A DNA stretch of 17,410 bases from JAZDMK01 sp043800975 (GTDB taxonomy: Bacteria > Bacteroidota > Bacteroidia > Bacteroidales > JAHJDW01), in NCBI GenBank assembly GCA_043800975.1, contig JAZDMK010000186.1:1-17410 (forward strand), in the 5' to 3' direction. Positions within the stretch are counted from its first letter, which is position 1; each line of letters begins with the position of its first letter. The notes beneath the pieces were generated by a model that made no database searches, was not told where the DNA came from, and saw only the letters and a list, made by a program, of their open reading frames with translations. The translations under genes and the position numbers were made by a program. Of the stretch, positions 1-8,596 are shown piece after piece.

Positions 1-1279
1 GGCAGTAAACCTTGGGCCTCCGATAAACACGAATGCAAATGAAGGTGCGCAGTGTATTTCTCCGGATGGGCAATACATCTTTTATACAGCATGCAACCGA
101 AATGGTGGATATGGAAGCTGTGACTTGTATTATACACGTAAACAAGGGGGGCGTTGGGAAAGCCCTGTAAACATGGGTCCCATTGTAAATTCGAAGCTTT
201 GGGATACGCAGCCTTCCATTTCTTCGGATGGAAAGACTTTGTATTTTATCAGTACTCGCGAAGGAGGATTAGGCAATTCGGATGTGTGGAAGACAACGCT
301 TGACGTGAATGGTGAATGGACGAAGCCCGTCAATCTGGGCGCTCCTGTCAATACTATAGGAAAAGAACTTTCTGCATTTATTCATCCGGATAACCAAACT
401 ATGTATTTTGCTTCGGACGGACATATTGGAATGGGTGGGTTAGACATGTATTATACACGAATTGACAGCGCCGGAAAGTATACAGCTCCTGTCAATCTGG
501 GTTATCCAATAAATACAGTTGCCGATGAAAGTAGTATGATTGTTTCTGCATCCGGTATGATGGCTTATTTTGCATCCAATAGTTTTACCGGAAACGGGCG
601 TTATGATTTATACGGTTTTGAATTGTATGAGAAAGCAAGGCCGCGCGTAGTCACTTATCTGAAAGGTATTGTATTCGATAAAACAAGTTTAAAAAGACTG
701 GGTGCACGCTTTCAACTGATTGATCTGAAGACAAAAGAAATCGTTGTTGAATCGGAGTCGGACCCTGTTGACGGGACATTCCTTGTTTGCATTCCTACCA
801 ATAAAGAATATGCTTTACATGTTACCAAAGGAAACGATTACATTTTCTATTCCGATAATTTTTATGTGAAAGGGAATTTTGAAAGCAGCAAGCCTTTCTT
901 AAAAGACATTCCGCTGGAGCCGGTTACTGATGGATCAAAATTCGTTTTGAGAAATATCTTTTTTGATTTTGATCAGTCAACATTAAGGCCTGAATCCTAT
1001 ATTGAACTTGAGAAACTGCAGAAATTTCTGAAAGATAATCCTAAAATTAAAGTTGAAATTGGTGGTCATACCGACAGTAACGGAGATGATGCGTATAACA
1101 TGAAGTTATCTGCAGCACGCGCCAAGACGGTTGTTGACTACTTAATTGCAAATGGTATCACAAAAGACAGGATGACATTTAAGGGTTATGGCGAAACAAT
1201 GCCTATCATCAAAGATGCGAAAACAGATGAAGAGCATCAGATGAACCGACGCACAGAGATTAAAATTATTTCACACTGA
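1..1279 (+). CDS. PD40-repeat OmpA-family outer-membrane/peptidoglycan-associated protein (5'-truncated)
   Basis: The reading frame is open from base 2 to the TGA at 1277–1279, so only the C-terminal 425 residues are visible and the start lies outside the window. The N-terminal two thirds hold about four WD40-like beta-propeller (PD40) blades. They recur as an SPDG/SSDGKTLYF-type core, then a G-G-x-G/S-x-D-x-Y/W turn, then PVNLG-type linkers. A short carboxypeptidase-regulatory-like segment follows. The end is a typical OmpA peptidoglycan-binding domain with FFDFDQSTL, GGHTDSNG, LSAARAKTV and NRRTEI motifs, including the Asp and Arg that bind diaminopimelate in this family. This architecture is common in Bacteroidota (PorE-like or 'OmpA family' proteins). 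The role is inferred as anchoring an envelope complex to peptidoglycan. An internal TTG at 125 is in frame but is not the start, because the PD40 pattern continues upstream of it. Confidence 0.93.
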   Translation, partial: AVNLGPPINTNANEGAQCISPDGQYIFYTACNRNGGYGSCDLYYTRKQGGRWESPVNMGPIVNSKLWDTQPSISSDGKTLYFISTREGGLGNSDVWKTTLDVNGEWTKPVNLGAPVNTIGKELSAFIHPDNQTMYFASDGHIGMGGLDMYYTRIDSAGKYTAPVNLGYPINTVADESSMIVSASGMMAYFASNSFTGNGRYDLYGFELYEKARPRVVTYLKGIVFDKTSLKRLGARFQLIDLKTKEIVVESESDPVDGTFLVCIPTNKEYALHVTKGNDYIFYSDNFYVKGNFESSKPFLKDIPLEPVTDGSKFVLRNIFFDFDQSTLRPESYIELEKLQKFLKDNPKIKVEIGGHTDSNGDDAYNMKLSAARAKTVVDYLIANGITKDRMTFKGYGETMPIIKDAKTDEEHQMNRRTEIKIISH

Positions 1280-2083
1280 TTATTCCAGTATTTCACACAC
1301 GCATCGGAAGCCCAGCCAGCATTCAGGTTTTGTGTATGTAACCGATTTTAATATTCTGCACTCTTTTAAAGAATGTGCAAAACTGCCGCCTTTGGCAATT
1401 CCTTTTTTATCGGTCATTTCCGCTGCATTACCACACATGTTGTGTAAACCAAATCGGTTTGGAAATCGGCTGACAGCTGGAAACAGAGGCGGATAACTTC
1501 TGTCGCGCGCAAAGAATGTGTTGTATTCGGAACAGATTACTTTCGGGAAGTTGTATTTGTCTAATAAATTTTCATACCCCCATGGAAAATTTTTATAGCT
1601 CAATGCTGCTGATGCAGCGATTTCCCATTCTTCGCTGGTGGGAAGACGGTAAATAATTTTCTTGGGACCATTCTTTTTGTTCTTGAAAAAATTCTCTGTA
1701 ACGCTTTCTGTGCGCCACTTGCAGTATTCATTCACTTGTTCGTATGAAACACCGACAACAGGGTAGGAGTTGAATTCAAAATTCTGAAGGTATAACGAGA
1801 TCATTCCGGGATTTCCGTTCACGGTATCGGTGGCCCAGAGCAGTGTGTCGGGCATGGCTGCTTTGAATTCCTTCGAATCCCTGCCGAATTTATTTTCAAG
1901 AAAGGAAAGATATTCTTTCCAGTCGATGTTGCGCACCTCGGTATTATCGATGTATTTGTTTCCCGTCAGCCAGATGGTTCCGGGAGGACCGGGCTCAGTT
2001 TTGCGGGCTTTGTCGTAGCGGTAGGTGTTGCAAGCCTGCAGGGCCAAAGCGAGAATAACAATACTGAAGAAATATTTTTTCAT
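1280..2083 (-). CDS. SUMF1/formylglycine-generating-enzyme-domain lipoprotein (GldJ/GldK-like)
   Basis: This 267-residue protein begins with a lipoprotein signal whose lipobox LQAC puts the acylated cysteine at residue 18. The SUMF1 fold is shown by the series DNTEV (46–50), YPVVGVSYEQVNEYCKWR (107–124), YRLPTSEEWE (145–154), FGLHNMCGNAAEM (211–223), KGGSF (231–235) and WLGFRCV (256–262). Only one of the two catalytic cysteine positions of true formylglycine-generating enzymes is kept: Cys242 aligns with the second, and the first is His237. A structural role like that of the gliding/secretion lipoproteins GldJ and GldK is therefore more likely than sulfatase activation. It starts 14 bases after the serine hydrolase stop and is probably the last gene of the long bat transcript. 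Its stop codon directly abuts the stop of the convergent OmpA-family gene. The specific function is not known. Confidence 0.85.
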   Translation of the reverse strand: MKKYFFSIVILALALQACNTYRYDKARKTEPGPPGTIWLTGNKYIDNTEVRNIDWKEYLSFLENKFGRDSKEFKAAMPDTLLWATDTVNGNPGMISLYLQNFEFNSYPVVGVSYEQVNEYCKWRTESVTENFFKNKKNGPKKIIYRLPTSEEWEIAASAALSYKNFPWGYENLLDKYNFPKVICSEYNTFFARDRSYPPLFPAVSRFPNRFGLHNMCGNAAEMTDKKGIAKGGSFAHSLKECRILKSVTYTKPECWLGFRCVCEILE

Positions 2084-2097
2084 AGTTTCAAAGTTCT

Positions 2098-3198
2098 TTA
2101 CAACTGCTCCGCTACTTTCCTAAAAAAGCTGAACCAGCCTATGTGTCCGGATTTCTTTCCCATGCGTACCATAATGATGTTTTTTGCAGGATACACATAT
2201 ATATACTGCCCTAAAACACCGGCAGCAAAGTAATCACCTTGGTTCCCCACGCGCCACTGGTAGTGGTACCAAAAAGTTTTTCCGGGTTTGGGAAGAGCGG
2301 TTGTTTCGTTTACCCAGCTTTCGGGAATGATCTGCTTTCCGTTCCAGTTGCCTTTTTTCAGATATAAACGTCCGAATTTGGCGAAGTCGCGGGCGCGGGC
2401 GTTCAGGCAGCAAAATGCTTTCACTGTTTTGTGTTTTTTACTGTCCACACTCCAGCTTGCATCGTATTCCATACCGCAAGGCTTCCATATTTTTTCTTCC
2501 AGATAAGAAGAAAGTTTTTGTCCGGTGGCTCGTTCCAAAATCATTGCCAGCAGTTGTGTGTTGGCACTTTTGTAATCGTATTTTTCTCCAGGAGGGCATT
2601 CATACGAAAGTTTCTTTACATACTTATTCAGATTTCTGCCGTAATAGAACTTCGCCACACCGCCAAAGGGATTCGTGTAACTTTCATTGAAATAAAGGCC
2701 AGATTCCATATTCAGCAAATGCTCAATGGTAACGGATTTAAAAAAATCTTGTGTGAGTTCGGGAAGGTATTTTGTAATGGGATCTTTCGCCGATCCGATT
2801 TTTCCTTCCCCGATGGCAATGCCTATCAATGCTGAAACATAAGACTTGGAAACGGAGAAAGAAGGATTATACGATTCCGCATTTCTTCCTAAAAAATATT
2901 TTTCATACAGAATGGTGTCGTTCCGGAGGATCAGGAACCCCACGGTTTTGTTATTGGTCAGCAGTTTTTCAAAGGGAATGGTGTGTGTGCTGTCGGTTTT
3001 TATGTTTAGCGATAGTTGTTTTCCATCGGTACGATCAAAGAAATGAAAAGGCTTGTCGGAAGCGGCCAGCGGAAGAGAGTGAAACTTTTTATAATCTTTG
3101 GAATCTGCAAAATTCCAATAAAAAAAACGCCCCACATGGCAGGAATTAAAAAAGAAAAGGGCGGCAAACAGAAACAATAACAGATGCTTCGATTTCAT
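2098..3198 (-). CDS. Beta-lactamase-fold serine hydrolase lipoprotein (class C / NylB-like)
   Basis: I chose the ATG at 3198, giving 366 residues. The frame stays open to 3309, but a start there would run into batE and would lack a signal sequence, whereas the 3198 start gives MKSKHLLLFLF…NSC, a lipoprotein signal with Cys20. The penicillin-recognising hydrolase fold shows the SxxK nucleophile motif SVSK (Ser115, Lys118) and a Tyr motif around YKSAN (Tyr209–Asn213) followed by LLAMILERATG. A C-terminal GHIGW stretch stands where a KTG-like box is expected. By family this is an esterase, amidase, D-alanyl-peptidase or NylB-like hydrolase anchored in the envelope, and the substrate cannot be deduced. 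It follows batE by 41 bases and precedes the SUMF1 lipoprotein by 14, so co-transcription with the bat genes is likely. A TATCTTTA sequence at 3219–3226 could be a weak internal -7 box, but no matching -33 box was seen. Confidence 0.85.
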   Translation of the reverse strand: MKSKHLLLFLFAALFFFNSCHVGRFFYWNFADSKDYKKFHSLPLAASDKPFHFFDRTDGKQLSLNIKTDSTHTIPFEKLLTNNKTVGFLILRNDTILYEKYFLGRNAESYNPSFSVSKSYVSALIGIAIGEGKIGSAKDPITKYLPELTQDFFKSVTIEHLLNMESGLYFNESYTNPFGGVAKFYYGRNLNKYVKKLSYECPPGEKYDYKSANTQLLAMILERATGQKLSSYLEEKIWKPCGMEYDASWSVDSKKHKTVKAFCCLNARARDFAKFGRLYLKKGNWNGKQIIPESWVNETTALPKPGKTFWYHYQWRVGNQGDYFAAGVLGQYIYVYPAKNIIMVRMGKKSGHIGWFSFFRKVAEQL

Positions 3199-3239
3199 AT
3201 GTTTATTAATTTGAAAAGTAAAGATAGAAATTATCTGAT

Positions 3240-3992
3240 TCAGATCTGTTCCAATTCTTTTGCCTTCATCCAGCCCACAGCACCGTTTGCAATACGAACT
3301 TCTCGCCATTCACCCAACTGATCTATGATTTCTACTTTCGTACCTGCGTGCAGAACAAAGATATCAGTGCCTTTATCATCCGGAGAACTTTTAACATTGA
3401 CGCTGGCCACAAACAGAATGGCTTCATGGTGGTGATTCATGCGGTTGTATTGTTTGTGAGCAAAAATGAAACTGAAAGAAAATATCAAAACCAAGCCTGC
3501 TGATAACCAAAATGCAGTTTTTTTAATACGGATGCGTTGAGAGAAAAGGTATACGGCAAACATAAAAAGTGTAATGACAAAAAGAATAATGACGATAACC
3601 GCCCAAGAAAATGATGAAAAAAGATTAATGATTGAATTCATCCACCGCTGATAAAATGTTTTCGGCATTACTTCAATGCGGTCAACGATTTTCTGGTTTG
3701 CAATTTTAAGGTTGAACTGAATTTCTTCATCAAGTGGGTTAAGCTTTGCCGCTTTTTCATAGTATAAAATGGCAAGCGGATACTGCTGCATTCGATAACA
3801 AGCGTTTCCCATATTAAAATACAGGGCAGACGATTCTTCGCCACCCGCATTTATTTTTTTGTAAATCGTAAACGCCTCCTGAAAACGCCCTGTTTTATAT
3901 GACTGGTTTGCTTTTTCAAAAAGGCTTTCATTCACAGATGCAATCGCAGTAAAGGATGAAAACAAGAGGAGTATGATTGCCATTTTTCTCAT
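3240..3992 (-). CDS. batE: BatE: TPR and SH3-domain membrane protein
   Basis: This 250-residue protein has a signal peptide (about 1–19) and TPR repeats at about 21–105, including ALYFNMGNACYRMQQYPLAILYYEKAAKLNP. Two membrane helices follow (about 129–151 and 159–178), then a C-terminal bacterial SH3-like domain (about 191–250) ending in WREVRIANGAVGWMKAKEL. That order of parts and the position after batD identify BatE of the Bacteroidetes aerotolerance cluster. It probably scaffolds the BatA/BatB complex at the inner membrane and may contact cell-wall material through the SH3 domain, though this is inferred from the family. Its ATG overlaps the batD stop by 4 bases (ATGA, 3989–3992), so translation is likely coupled. 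Confidence 0.9.
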   Translation of the reverse strand: MRKMAIILLLFSSFTAIASVNESLFEKANQSYKTGRFQEAFTIYKKINAGGEESSALYFNMGNACYRMQQYPLAILYYEKAAKLNPLDEEIQFNLKIANQKIVDRIEVMPKTFYQRWMNSIINLFSSFSWAVIVIILFVITLFMFAVYLFSQRIRIKKTAFWLSAGLVLIFSFSFIFAHKQYNRMNHHHEAILFVASVNVKSSPDDKGTDIFVLHAGTKVEIIDQLGEWREVRIANGAVGWMKAKELEQI

Positions 3993-5839
3993 TTCGTTTT
4001 CAGTTTTGAATCAATAGAAGTAATCAGAGAAACGGTTTTGTTATACAGCGAATCCATTTCGCTGCCGGATGCGTTAGGAGCAAAGCGTGCATATTCGCAC
4101 ACAGTGATCGTTTGCATGTATTCGTTTACAAGCGGTTCTTCAACACCTTTGTTATTCAATGCAAGAATTAGATTTTCCTGATTGAGATCAGAAGTTTGAA
4201 TCGATAATTTATCTGCAGCAAAATTCCAGAGTGCTTTGGAAATTTCTTCGTGAAACTTCGCGGAATTTTTTTCAGCCAAAGCACGTTTTGCATTCTTCAG
4301 TCTGCGGTGCGCCATGCGTGTGGCTTTGCGGTTGCGAAGAAGAAGCTGGTTGTTGTATAAAGCGATGTGTTTGCGTCGTAATATTACAAATACAATAAAT
4401 GAAATTAGCGGGATCAATAGCAGAATAAAGAATAGCCAGGAGCCATAAAAGCTGCGCCCTGTCGAATATAGTGATGAGTCTTTGTCGTTGATATAGCGTA
4501 TGTCGGAATCAATGTATTTAAGATCTTCCTTTCCGCTGCTTCCGTTGTTTGTTGCGCTCCCTTTTTCCACGACGATTGAAAACTCAGGCGAATTCAATGT
4601 TGTGTAACCTGATTTTACAGGATCAAAATATGAAAAAACAATGGATGGAATTTTATAGTTTCCTTCATTTCTGGGAATGAAAAGATATTCAAAAGTTCGG
4701 CTGCCACTTACTCCCGAAGCATTGACTGTAATACGGTCAATAGCTTTGGGGTCATACGTTTCAAATTCAGAAGGGAACTGTACAGATGGATTTTCCAAAA
4801 CACTCAGGTTTCCTTTTCCACTGACGGTAATTCGCAACGTGCCGGGTTCATTGGCTTTAATTCTTGTTTTGTCAAGCTGTGCCTCGAACGAGAAAATGCC
4901 AACATTTCCTGTAAATGTTTCAGGCTTGTTGTTTTCAGGCAATTCACGCGCTTTTACAGTAATTGCATTTGATTTAATTTTTTTCTTGGATTCCTGAACA
5001 AACGACTGAAAAGGATTTTTAAAGAAAGGATCATTGAAAAAATCTTTGAAGGGATCAAAGTAATTATTCATATTGCTTTGTTGAATAATGCAGTCCACTT
5101 CCAGTGGATCAACCGTAAGTGTACCGCTCTTTTGAGGAAATAAAGCCGTCTTGCGGATTTCAGCAACCAGATATTGCTGACCGTTTATTTTCTCATAATA
5201 TTGAAGTGGCTTTTCGTTTTCTTTTCTGATTTCCTGCGCCCAGAAGCCTGTGAATGCAGGAACTTTATTGACTACATATTCAGAAACAGAAACGCGTGTA
5301 TATATTCTATACGTTACCATTACCTGTTCGCCAACCCAAGGGTTTGTTTTATCAATCGAGGCCGTAACAAAAACATCCTGTCCTTTTGTATTTGCAGGTT
5401 TTGTTACATTGTTATTGTTTTGCTGAACCTGTTTATTTGTCTGACCTGCAGAGGCAACAACTTCAATCGATACGGAATTGGATTCAATAATTTTTCCATT
5501 CACTTTAGCTTTGGCCGGCTCAATTGTGAATTTGCCGGTCGCTGTTGGAACAAGATAAAATATCCATTTCTCTTCAGCATCAGCGCCCTGAACCACTTTG
5601 TTGTTTACGATGATGGTCATGCCACCGCCCGAACTTTTGGTTTGTCCTACAATCTGGAATCCGTTAAAGGAAGGCCGTGTGAAACTCTGGTTTGTTCCCC
5701 CGCTCAAAGAATAGGTTACCTGAAACTGAGAATTCAAACCAACTTTACTGCTACTGGCTGATGCAGTTAGTTTTTGTGCCTGCACCAAAGAGGGCAGGAT
5801 TAAAAACAAGATTGATATCAGCAATAACAGTCTGCGCAT
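3989..5839 (-). CDS. batD: BatD: periplasmic oxygen-tolerance protein with one membrane anchor
   Basis: I placed the start at the ATG at 5839 (616 residues), which gives a clean signal peptide MRRLLLLISILFLILPSLVQA and lies 13 bases past the batC stop. A TTG at 5869 would overlap batC and add ten charged residues ahead of the signal, so it is less likely. The protein holds immunoglobulin-like beta domains typical of BatD, a Gln/Asn linker near 140–145 and an F/P/N/D-rich segment at about 259–280 (NYFDPFKDFFNDPFF). It has a single membrane helix at about 467–488, a basic cytoplasmic stretch and a helical tail. In Bacteroidota BatD sits in the periplasm and is thought to work with the VWA proteins BatA and BatB. 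The stop overlaps the batE start by 4 bases. Confidence 0.9.
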   Translation of the reverse strand: MRRLLLLISILFLILPSLVQAQKLTASASSSKVGLNSQFQVTYSLSGGTNQSFTRPSFNGFQIVGQTKSSGGGMTIIVNNKVVQGADAEEKWIFYLVPTATGKFTIEPAKAKVNGKIIESNSVSIEVVASAGQTNKQVQQNNNNVTKPANTKGQDVFVTASIDKTNPWVGEQVMVTYRIYTRVSVSEYVVNKVPAFTGFWAQEIRKENEKPLQYYEKINGQQYLVAEIRKTALFPQKSGTLTVDPLEVDCIIQQSNMNNYFDPFKDFFNDPFFKNPFQSFVQESKKKIKSNAITVKARELPENNKPETFTGNVGIFSFEAQLDKTRIKANEPGTLRITVSGKGNLSVLENPSVQFPSEFETYDPKAIDRITVNASGVSGSRTFEYLFIPRNEGNYKIPSIVFSYFDPVKSGYTTLNSPEFSIVVEKGSATNNGSSGKEDLKYIDSDIRYINDKDSSLYSTGRSFYGSWLFFILLLIPLISFIVFVILRRKHIALYNNQLLLRNRKATRMAHRRLKNAKRALAEKNSAKFHEEISKALWNFAADKLSIQTSDLNQENLILALNNKGVEEPLVNEYMQTITVCEYARFAPNASGSEMDSLYNKTVSLITSIDSKLKTK

Positions 5840-5852
5840 AGATTTAATATTT

Positions 5853-6542
5853 TTACCAGTCTTTTTCAATTTTAACGTTTACAGCTTTTGCTTTTTCTTT
5901 TTTCAGTTGTTCCTGAAGATTTTTTTCCTGTTTGTTTAATGCCTCCAGCATTTTCTCAGCCTCAGCCCGCGACATTTTTTGTTTGTCCTGTTTCTGACTA
6001 TTCTGTTTGTCTTTATTCTCGTTTTCTTTCTGCTTGTCTTTGTTTTTATCCTTCTCGTTTTTATCTTTATTGTCCTGATTTTTATTCTGATTCTGGTTTT
6101 GATTTTTCTGCTGCTGTTCTTTTTTTAAATGTTTCTGTGCCCAAGCCAGGTTGTATTTTGTATCAGCATCAGCAGGATTGTATTTCAGCGATTTTTTGTA
6201 GGCTTGTATACTTTCTTCATATTTTTTCTGCTTCAGCATTGCATTGCCCTTGTTGTGATAGAGACGCCCCAGCATTTCATTCGACATGGGTTGACCGGAA
6301 ATATCTTCGAAAATTTTCGCAGCCTCATCATATTTTTCCTGCTTGTATAAGGATGCTCCCAGATTGTACATCCCTTTGTAGTCACCTTTATTAGCTTCGA
6401 TATACTTTCTGTAATTTATTTCTGCTTCGTCGTACTTTTGATTTTCGTATTGTTTATTTCCCTCACGAATGTATTTAATACCTTCCTGCGGCATGGCCTG
6501 CTGAAAGAGAAGAGTTAATATGAATGCACAAAAAATTCTCAT
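5853..6542 (-). CDS. batC: BatC: TPR protein with Lys/Asn/Gln-rich tail
   Basis: This 229-residue protein starts with a signal peptide (about 1–18). TPR motifs at about 21–140 include GNKQYENQKYDEAEINYRKY and the canonical KYEESIQAYKKSLKYNP. A strongly biased Lys/Asn/Gln/Asp/Glu segment (about 141–189) follows, then a predicted coiled coil (about 190–222). Its position between batB and batD and the TPR-plus-charged-tail layout identify BatC. It probably acts as a periplasmic or membrane-peripheral scaffold binding the other Bat proteins. Its ATG overlaps the batB stop by 4 bases (6539–6542). The length of the biased tail is likely to vary between strains because the coding DNA is repetitive. 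Confidence 0.88.
   Translation of the reverse strand: MRIFCAFILTLLFQQAMPQEGIKYIREGNKQYENQKYDEAEINYRKYIEANKGDYKGMYNLGASLYKQEKYDEAAKIFEDISGQPMSNEMLGRLYHNKGNAMLKQKKYEESIQAYKKSLKYNPADADTKYNLAWAQKHLKKEQQQKNQNQNQNKNQDNKDKNEKDKNKDKQKENENKDKQNSQKQDKQKMSRAEAEKMLEALNKQEKNLQEQLKKEKAKAVNVKIEKDW
5976..6122 (-). repeat. Low-complexity KNQ/KDK-rich coding repeat inside batC
   Basis: About 49 codons, residues 141–189 of BatC, encode almost only Lys, Asn, Gln, Asp and Glu in short irregular reiterations such as NQNQNQNKNQ, DKNEKDKNKDK and KENENKDK. The DNA is correspondingly reiterative, with repeated TTT/TTG/ATT triplets on the plus strand, and may be prone to in-frame slippage. No exact long unit is present, so this is degenerate low complexity rather than a clean tandem array. 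Confidence 0.7.
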
Positions 6543-7585
6543 GCTTTGTGTTTTTTAACTTCGAACATTTTCAAGGATGCAATCCAACGGTAGCGGCGTT
6601 CACTAACTAAAGTTTCCAGTATTAATAGAAACAGCGCCAGTGATAATGGAAAGTAAAAGTATTCATTGTATTCAGAAAATTCTTTCACGTCATGATCGGT
6701 TTTATCCATCTTCTGAATTTCTTTAAGAATCTCGCCCAAGCCTAAATCTGCGCCTGAAGCCAGATAATAATTCCCGTTCGAAATTTGTGCAATTTCCATC
6801 AGCATGGATTCATTCAGTTTTGAAATAACGGTATTACCGGACTGATCTCTTTTAAAATCAATGCTGTTGTTTGCGGTAAGATAAGGAATAGGTGATCCGC
6901 CGGGCGTTCCAACGCCAATTACAAATACACGCACGTTCTTTTCCTTTGCATACTTGGCCGCAGCAATCGCATCATCTTCGTGGTTTTCACCATCTGTTAA
7001 AAGTATGACTACTTTCCCGCTCTTACTTTCACGGGGCATTGAATTTACACCCATCTCAATGGCGGCACCAATCGCTGTTCCTTGTGATGGTACAACAAAC
7101 GGACTGGCAGATTGAATATACATTTTGGCAGCAGCATAATCGGGAGTGAGTGCCATTTGCGTATAGGCTTTGCCAGCAAAAACAATCAATCCGATGCGAT
7201 CGTTTTCTAATTTTTCTGTGAATTTTGATAATGCCTGCTTGGCACGTTCAAGTCGTGATGGCTTAATATCACGAGCCATCATACTGTTGGAAACATCCAA
7301 AGCAACAACAATGTCAATTCCTTTTCTTTTTACTTTTTCAACTTTGGATCCCATCTGCGGACGGGCTACAGTAATAATCATTGCAGCAAGTGCCGTGATG
7401 TATAAAATAAATTTAAGATTGGCCTGAAAGATTGATGATCCGGGAATTAATCTCGATACAACATCCCAGTCCCCGAAGCGGCGTAAACGTGATTTTCTGA
7501 TTTCTCTGGATAATAGATATGCAGCCGTCAGCACCGGAATCAGGAGCAGAAACCATAAGTATTCGGTATATGCAAAACGGAACAT
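6539..7585 (-). CDS. batB: BatB: VWA-domain inner-membrane protein
   Basis: This 348-residue protein has an N-terminal membrane helix (about 9–25), a second at about 59–76 and a third near the C-terminus (about 311–330). A von Willebrand factor A domain lies between. The metal-binding MIDAS site is complete: DVSNS (Asp97, Ser99, Ser101), Thr170 in QGTAIG and Asp198 in LTDGEN. ARPQ before the VWA domain and the RLERAKQALSKF stretch are typical of the Bat family. It is likely a paralogue of the adjacent BatA, with which it is thought to form a complex. It begins 3 bases after batA ends and overlaps batC by 4 bases. Confidence 0.92.
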   Translation of the reverse strand: MFRFAYTEYLWFLLLIPVLTAAYLLSREIRKSRLRRFGDWDVVSRLIPGSSIFQANLKFILYITALAAMIITVARPQMGSKVEKVKRKGIDIVVALDVSNSMMARDIKPSRLERAKQALSKFTEKLENDRIGLIVFAGKAYTQMALTPDYAAAKMYIQSASPFVVPSQGTAIGAAIEMGVNSMPRESKSGKVVILLTDGENHEDDAIAAAKYAKEKNVRVFVIGVGTPGGSPIPYLTANNSIDFKRDQSGNTVISKLNESMLMEIAQISNGNYYLASGADLGLGEILKEIQKMDKTDHDVKEFSEYNEYFYFPLSLALFLLILETLVSERRYRWIASLKMFEVKKHKA

Positions 7586-7588
7586 TAT

Positions 7589-8596
7589 CTAAGGTAATTT
7601 TTTGAATATTGTAAAACGTAATGTTGATTCAAGTATTAATAAAATCAATGCAATCAGCACAAATGTAAAGAACTCATCCTTTTTGTGTTTATATTCTTTT
7701 ACATTGACTTTTGTTTTTTCAAGCTTGTCGATTTCGGAATAAATCTCACGCAGTTTTTCTTTGTTGGTGGCACGGAAATACTTGCCGTTGGTCATCTCTG
7801 CAATCTTCTGTAATAATTTTTCGTCAATCTGCACTTCAACATTTCTATACTGAATTCCGAAATTTGTTTTAAAAGGGTAGGGTGCATATCCTTGTCTTCC
7901 TACGCCAATCGTGTAAACACGAATGCCGAATGCTTCCGCAATTTCAGCTGCAGTAACAGGATCCACACTGCCTCTGTTGTTGACACCATCGGTTAAAAGA
8001 ATAATAACTTTACTTTTTGCTTCACTGCTGCGAAGTCGGTTTACAGCAGTGGCAAGTCCGTCACCAATCGCTGTGCCGTCTTCAATCATGCCGCTTTCCA
8101 GCGCTTCGTATTGCGATTGTAAAATATCATGTTGTGTTGTAATCGGACACTGTGTAAAGCTTTCGCCGCTGAACGCAACCAGTCCGACACGATCGTTGGG
8201 CCTGCCATTGATAAAGTCAATCCCAACTTCTTTGGCAGCATCAAGCCGATTGGGTTTAAAGTCTTCGGCAAGCATACTGCCGGAAATATCCTGCGCAACA
8301 ACAATATCAATTCCTTTCATGCTGATATCCTGTGTGCTGTTGCTCGATTGAGGGCGAGCTATGGCAACCATGGCAATGGCAATGGCAAGCATTCTTAAAA
8401 TAGCAGGAAGAAATCTTAGCTTTACACGAATAGGTGTGTGTTTTTGCTTAAATCCTTCAGTACTCGAAATCTGAAAATTTAAATCATGTTGTGATGAACG
8501 GAAAAAGAAATACCACGCTGCAATCCCTGCAGGCAATACCAGCATTAGTAAAAGCCATGGAAAAGCAAAGGTTATATTGCTGAAAAACTCAATCAT
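7589..8596 (-). CDS. batA: BatA: VWA-domain inner-membrane protein
   Basis: This 335-residue protein shares the layout of BatB: membrane helices at about 13–32 and 63–80, a periplasmic VWA domain and a C-terminal helix of about 20 residues (FTFVLIALILLILEST). The MIDAS residues are present as DISGS (Asp103, Ser105, Ser107), Thr175 in DGTAIGDG and Asp203 in LTDGVNNRG. A metal-dependent protein–protein interaction role is expected from the family. MoxR-type ATPases act on such VWA partners, and the co-encoded MoxR is the obvious candidate. Its start overlaps the upstream gene by 4 bases (8593–8596), which suggests coupled translation. Confidence 0.92.
   Translation of the reverse strand: MIEFFSNITFAFPWLLLMLVLPAGIAAWYFFFRSSQHDLNFQISSTEGFKQKHTPIRVKLRFLPAILRMLAIAIAMVAIARPQSSNSTQDISMKGIDIVVAQDISGSMLAEDFKPNRLDAAKEVGIDFINGRPNDRVGLVAFSGESFTQCPITTQHDILQSQYEALESGMIEDGTAIGDGLATAVNRLRSSEAKSKVIILLTDGVNNRGSVDPVTAAEIAEAFGIRVYTIGVGRQGYAPYPFKTNFGIQYRNVEVQIDEKLLQKIAEMTNGKYFRATNKEKLREIYSEIDKLEKTKVNVKEYKHKKDEFFTFVLIALILLILESTLRFTIFKKLP

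Noticed and set aside
3199..3309. N-terminal extension of the serine hydrolase frame with MARSSYCKRCC
   Set aside because: It overlaps the batE coding end, lacks a signal, and the internal ATG at 3198 gives a proper lipoprotein signal.
5174..5761. 195-codon open frame on the plus strand opposite batD
   Set aside because: It is antisense to a well-supported gene, with Cys/Phe/Tyr/Asn-rich composition typical of a shadow frame, and has no domain.
5840..5869. TTG at 5869 as the batD start
   Set aside because: It would overlap batC and place a charged decapeptide before an otherwise clean signal peptide; the ATG at 5839 is better.
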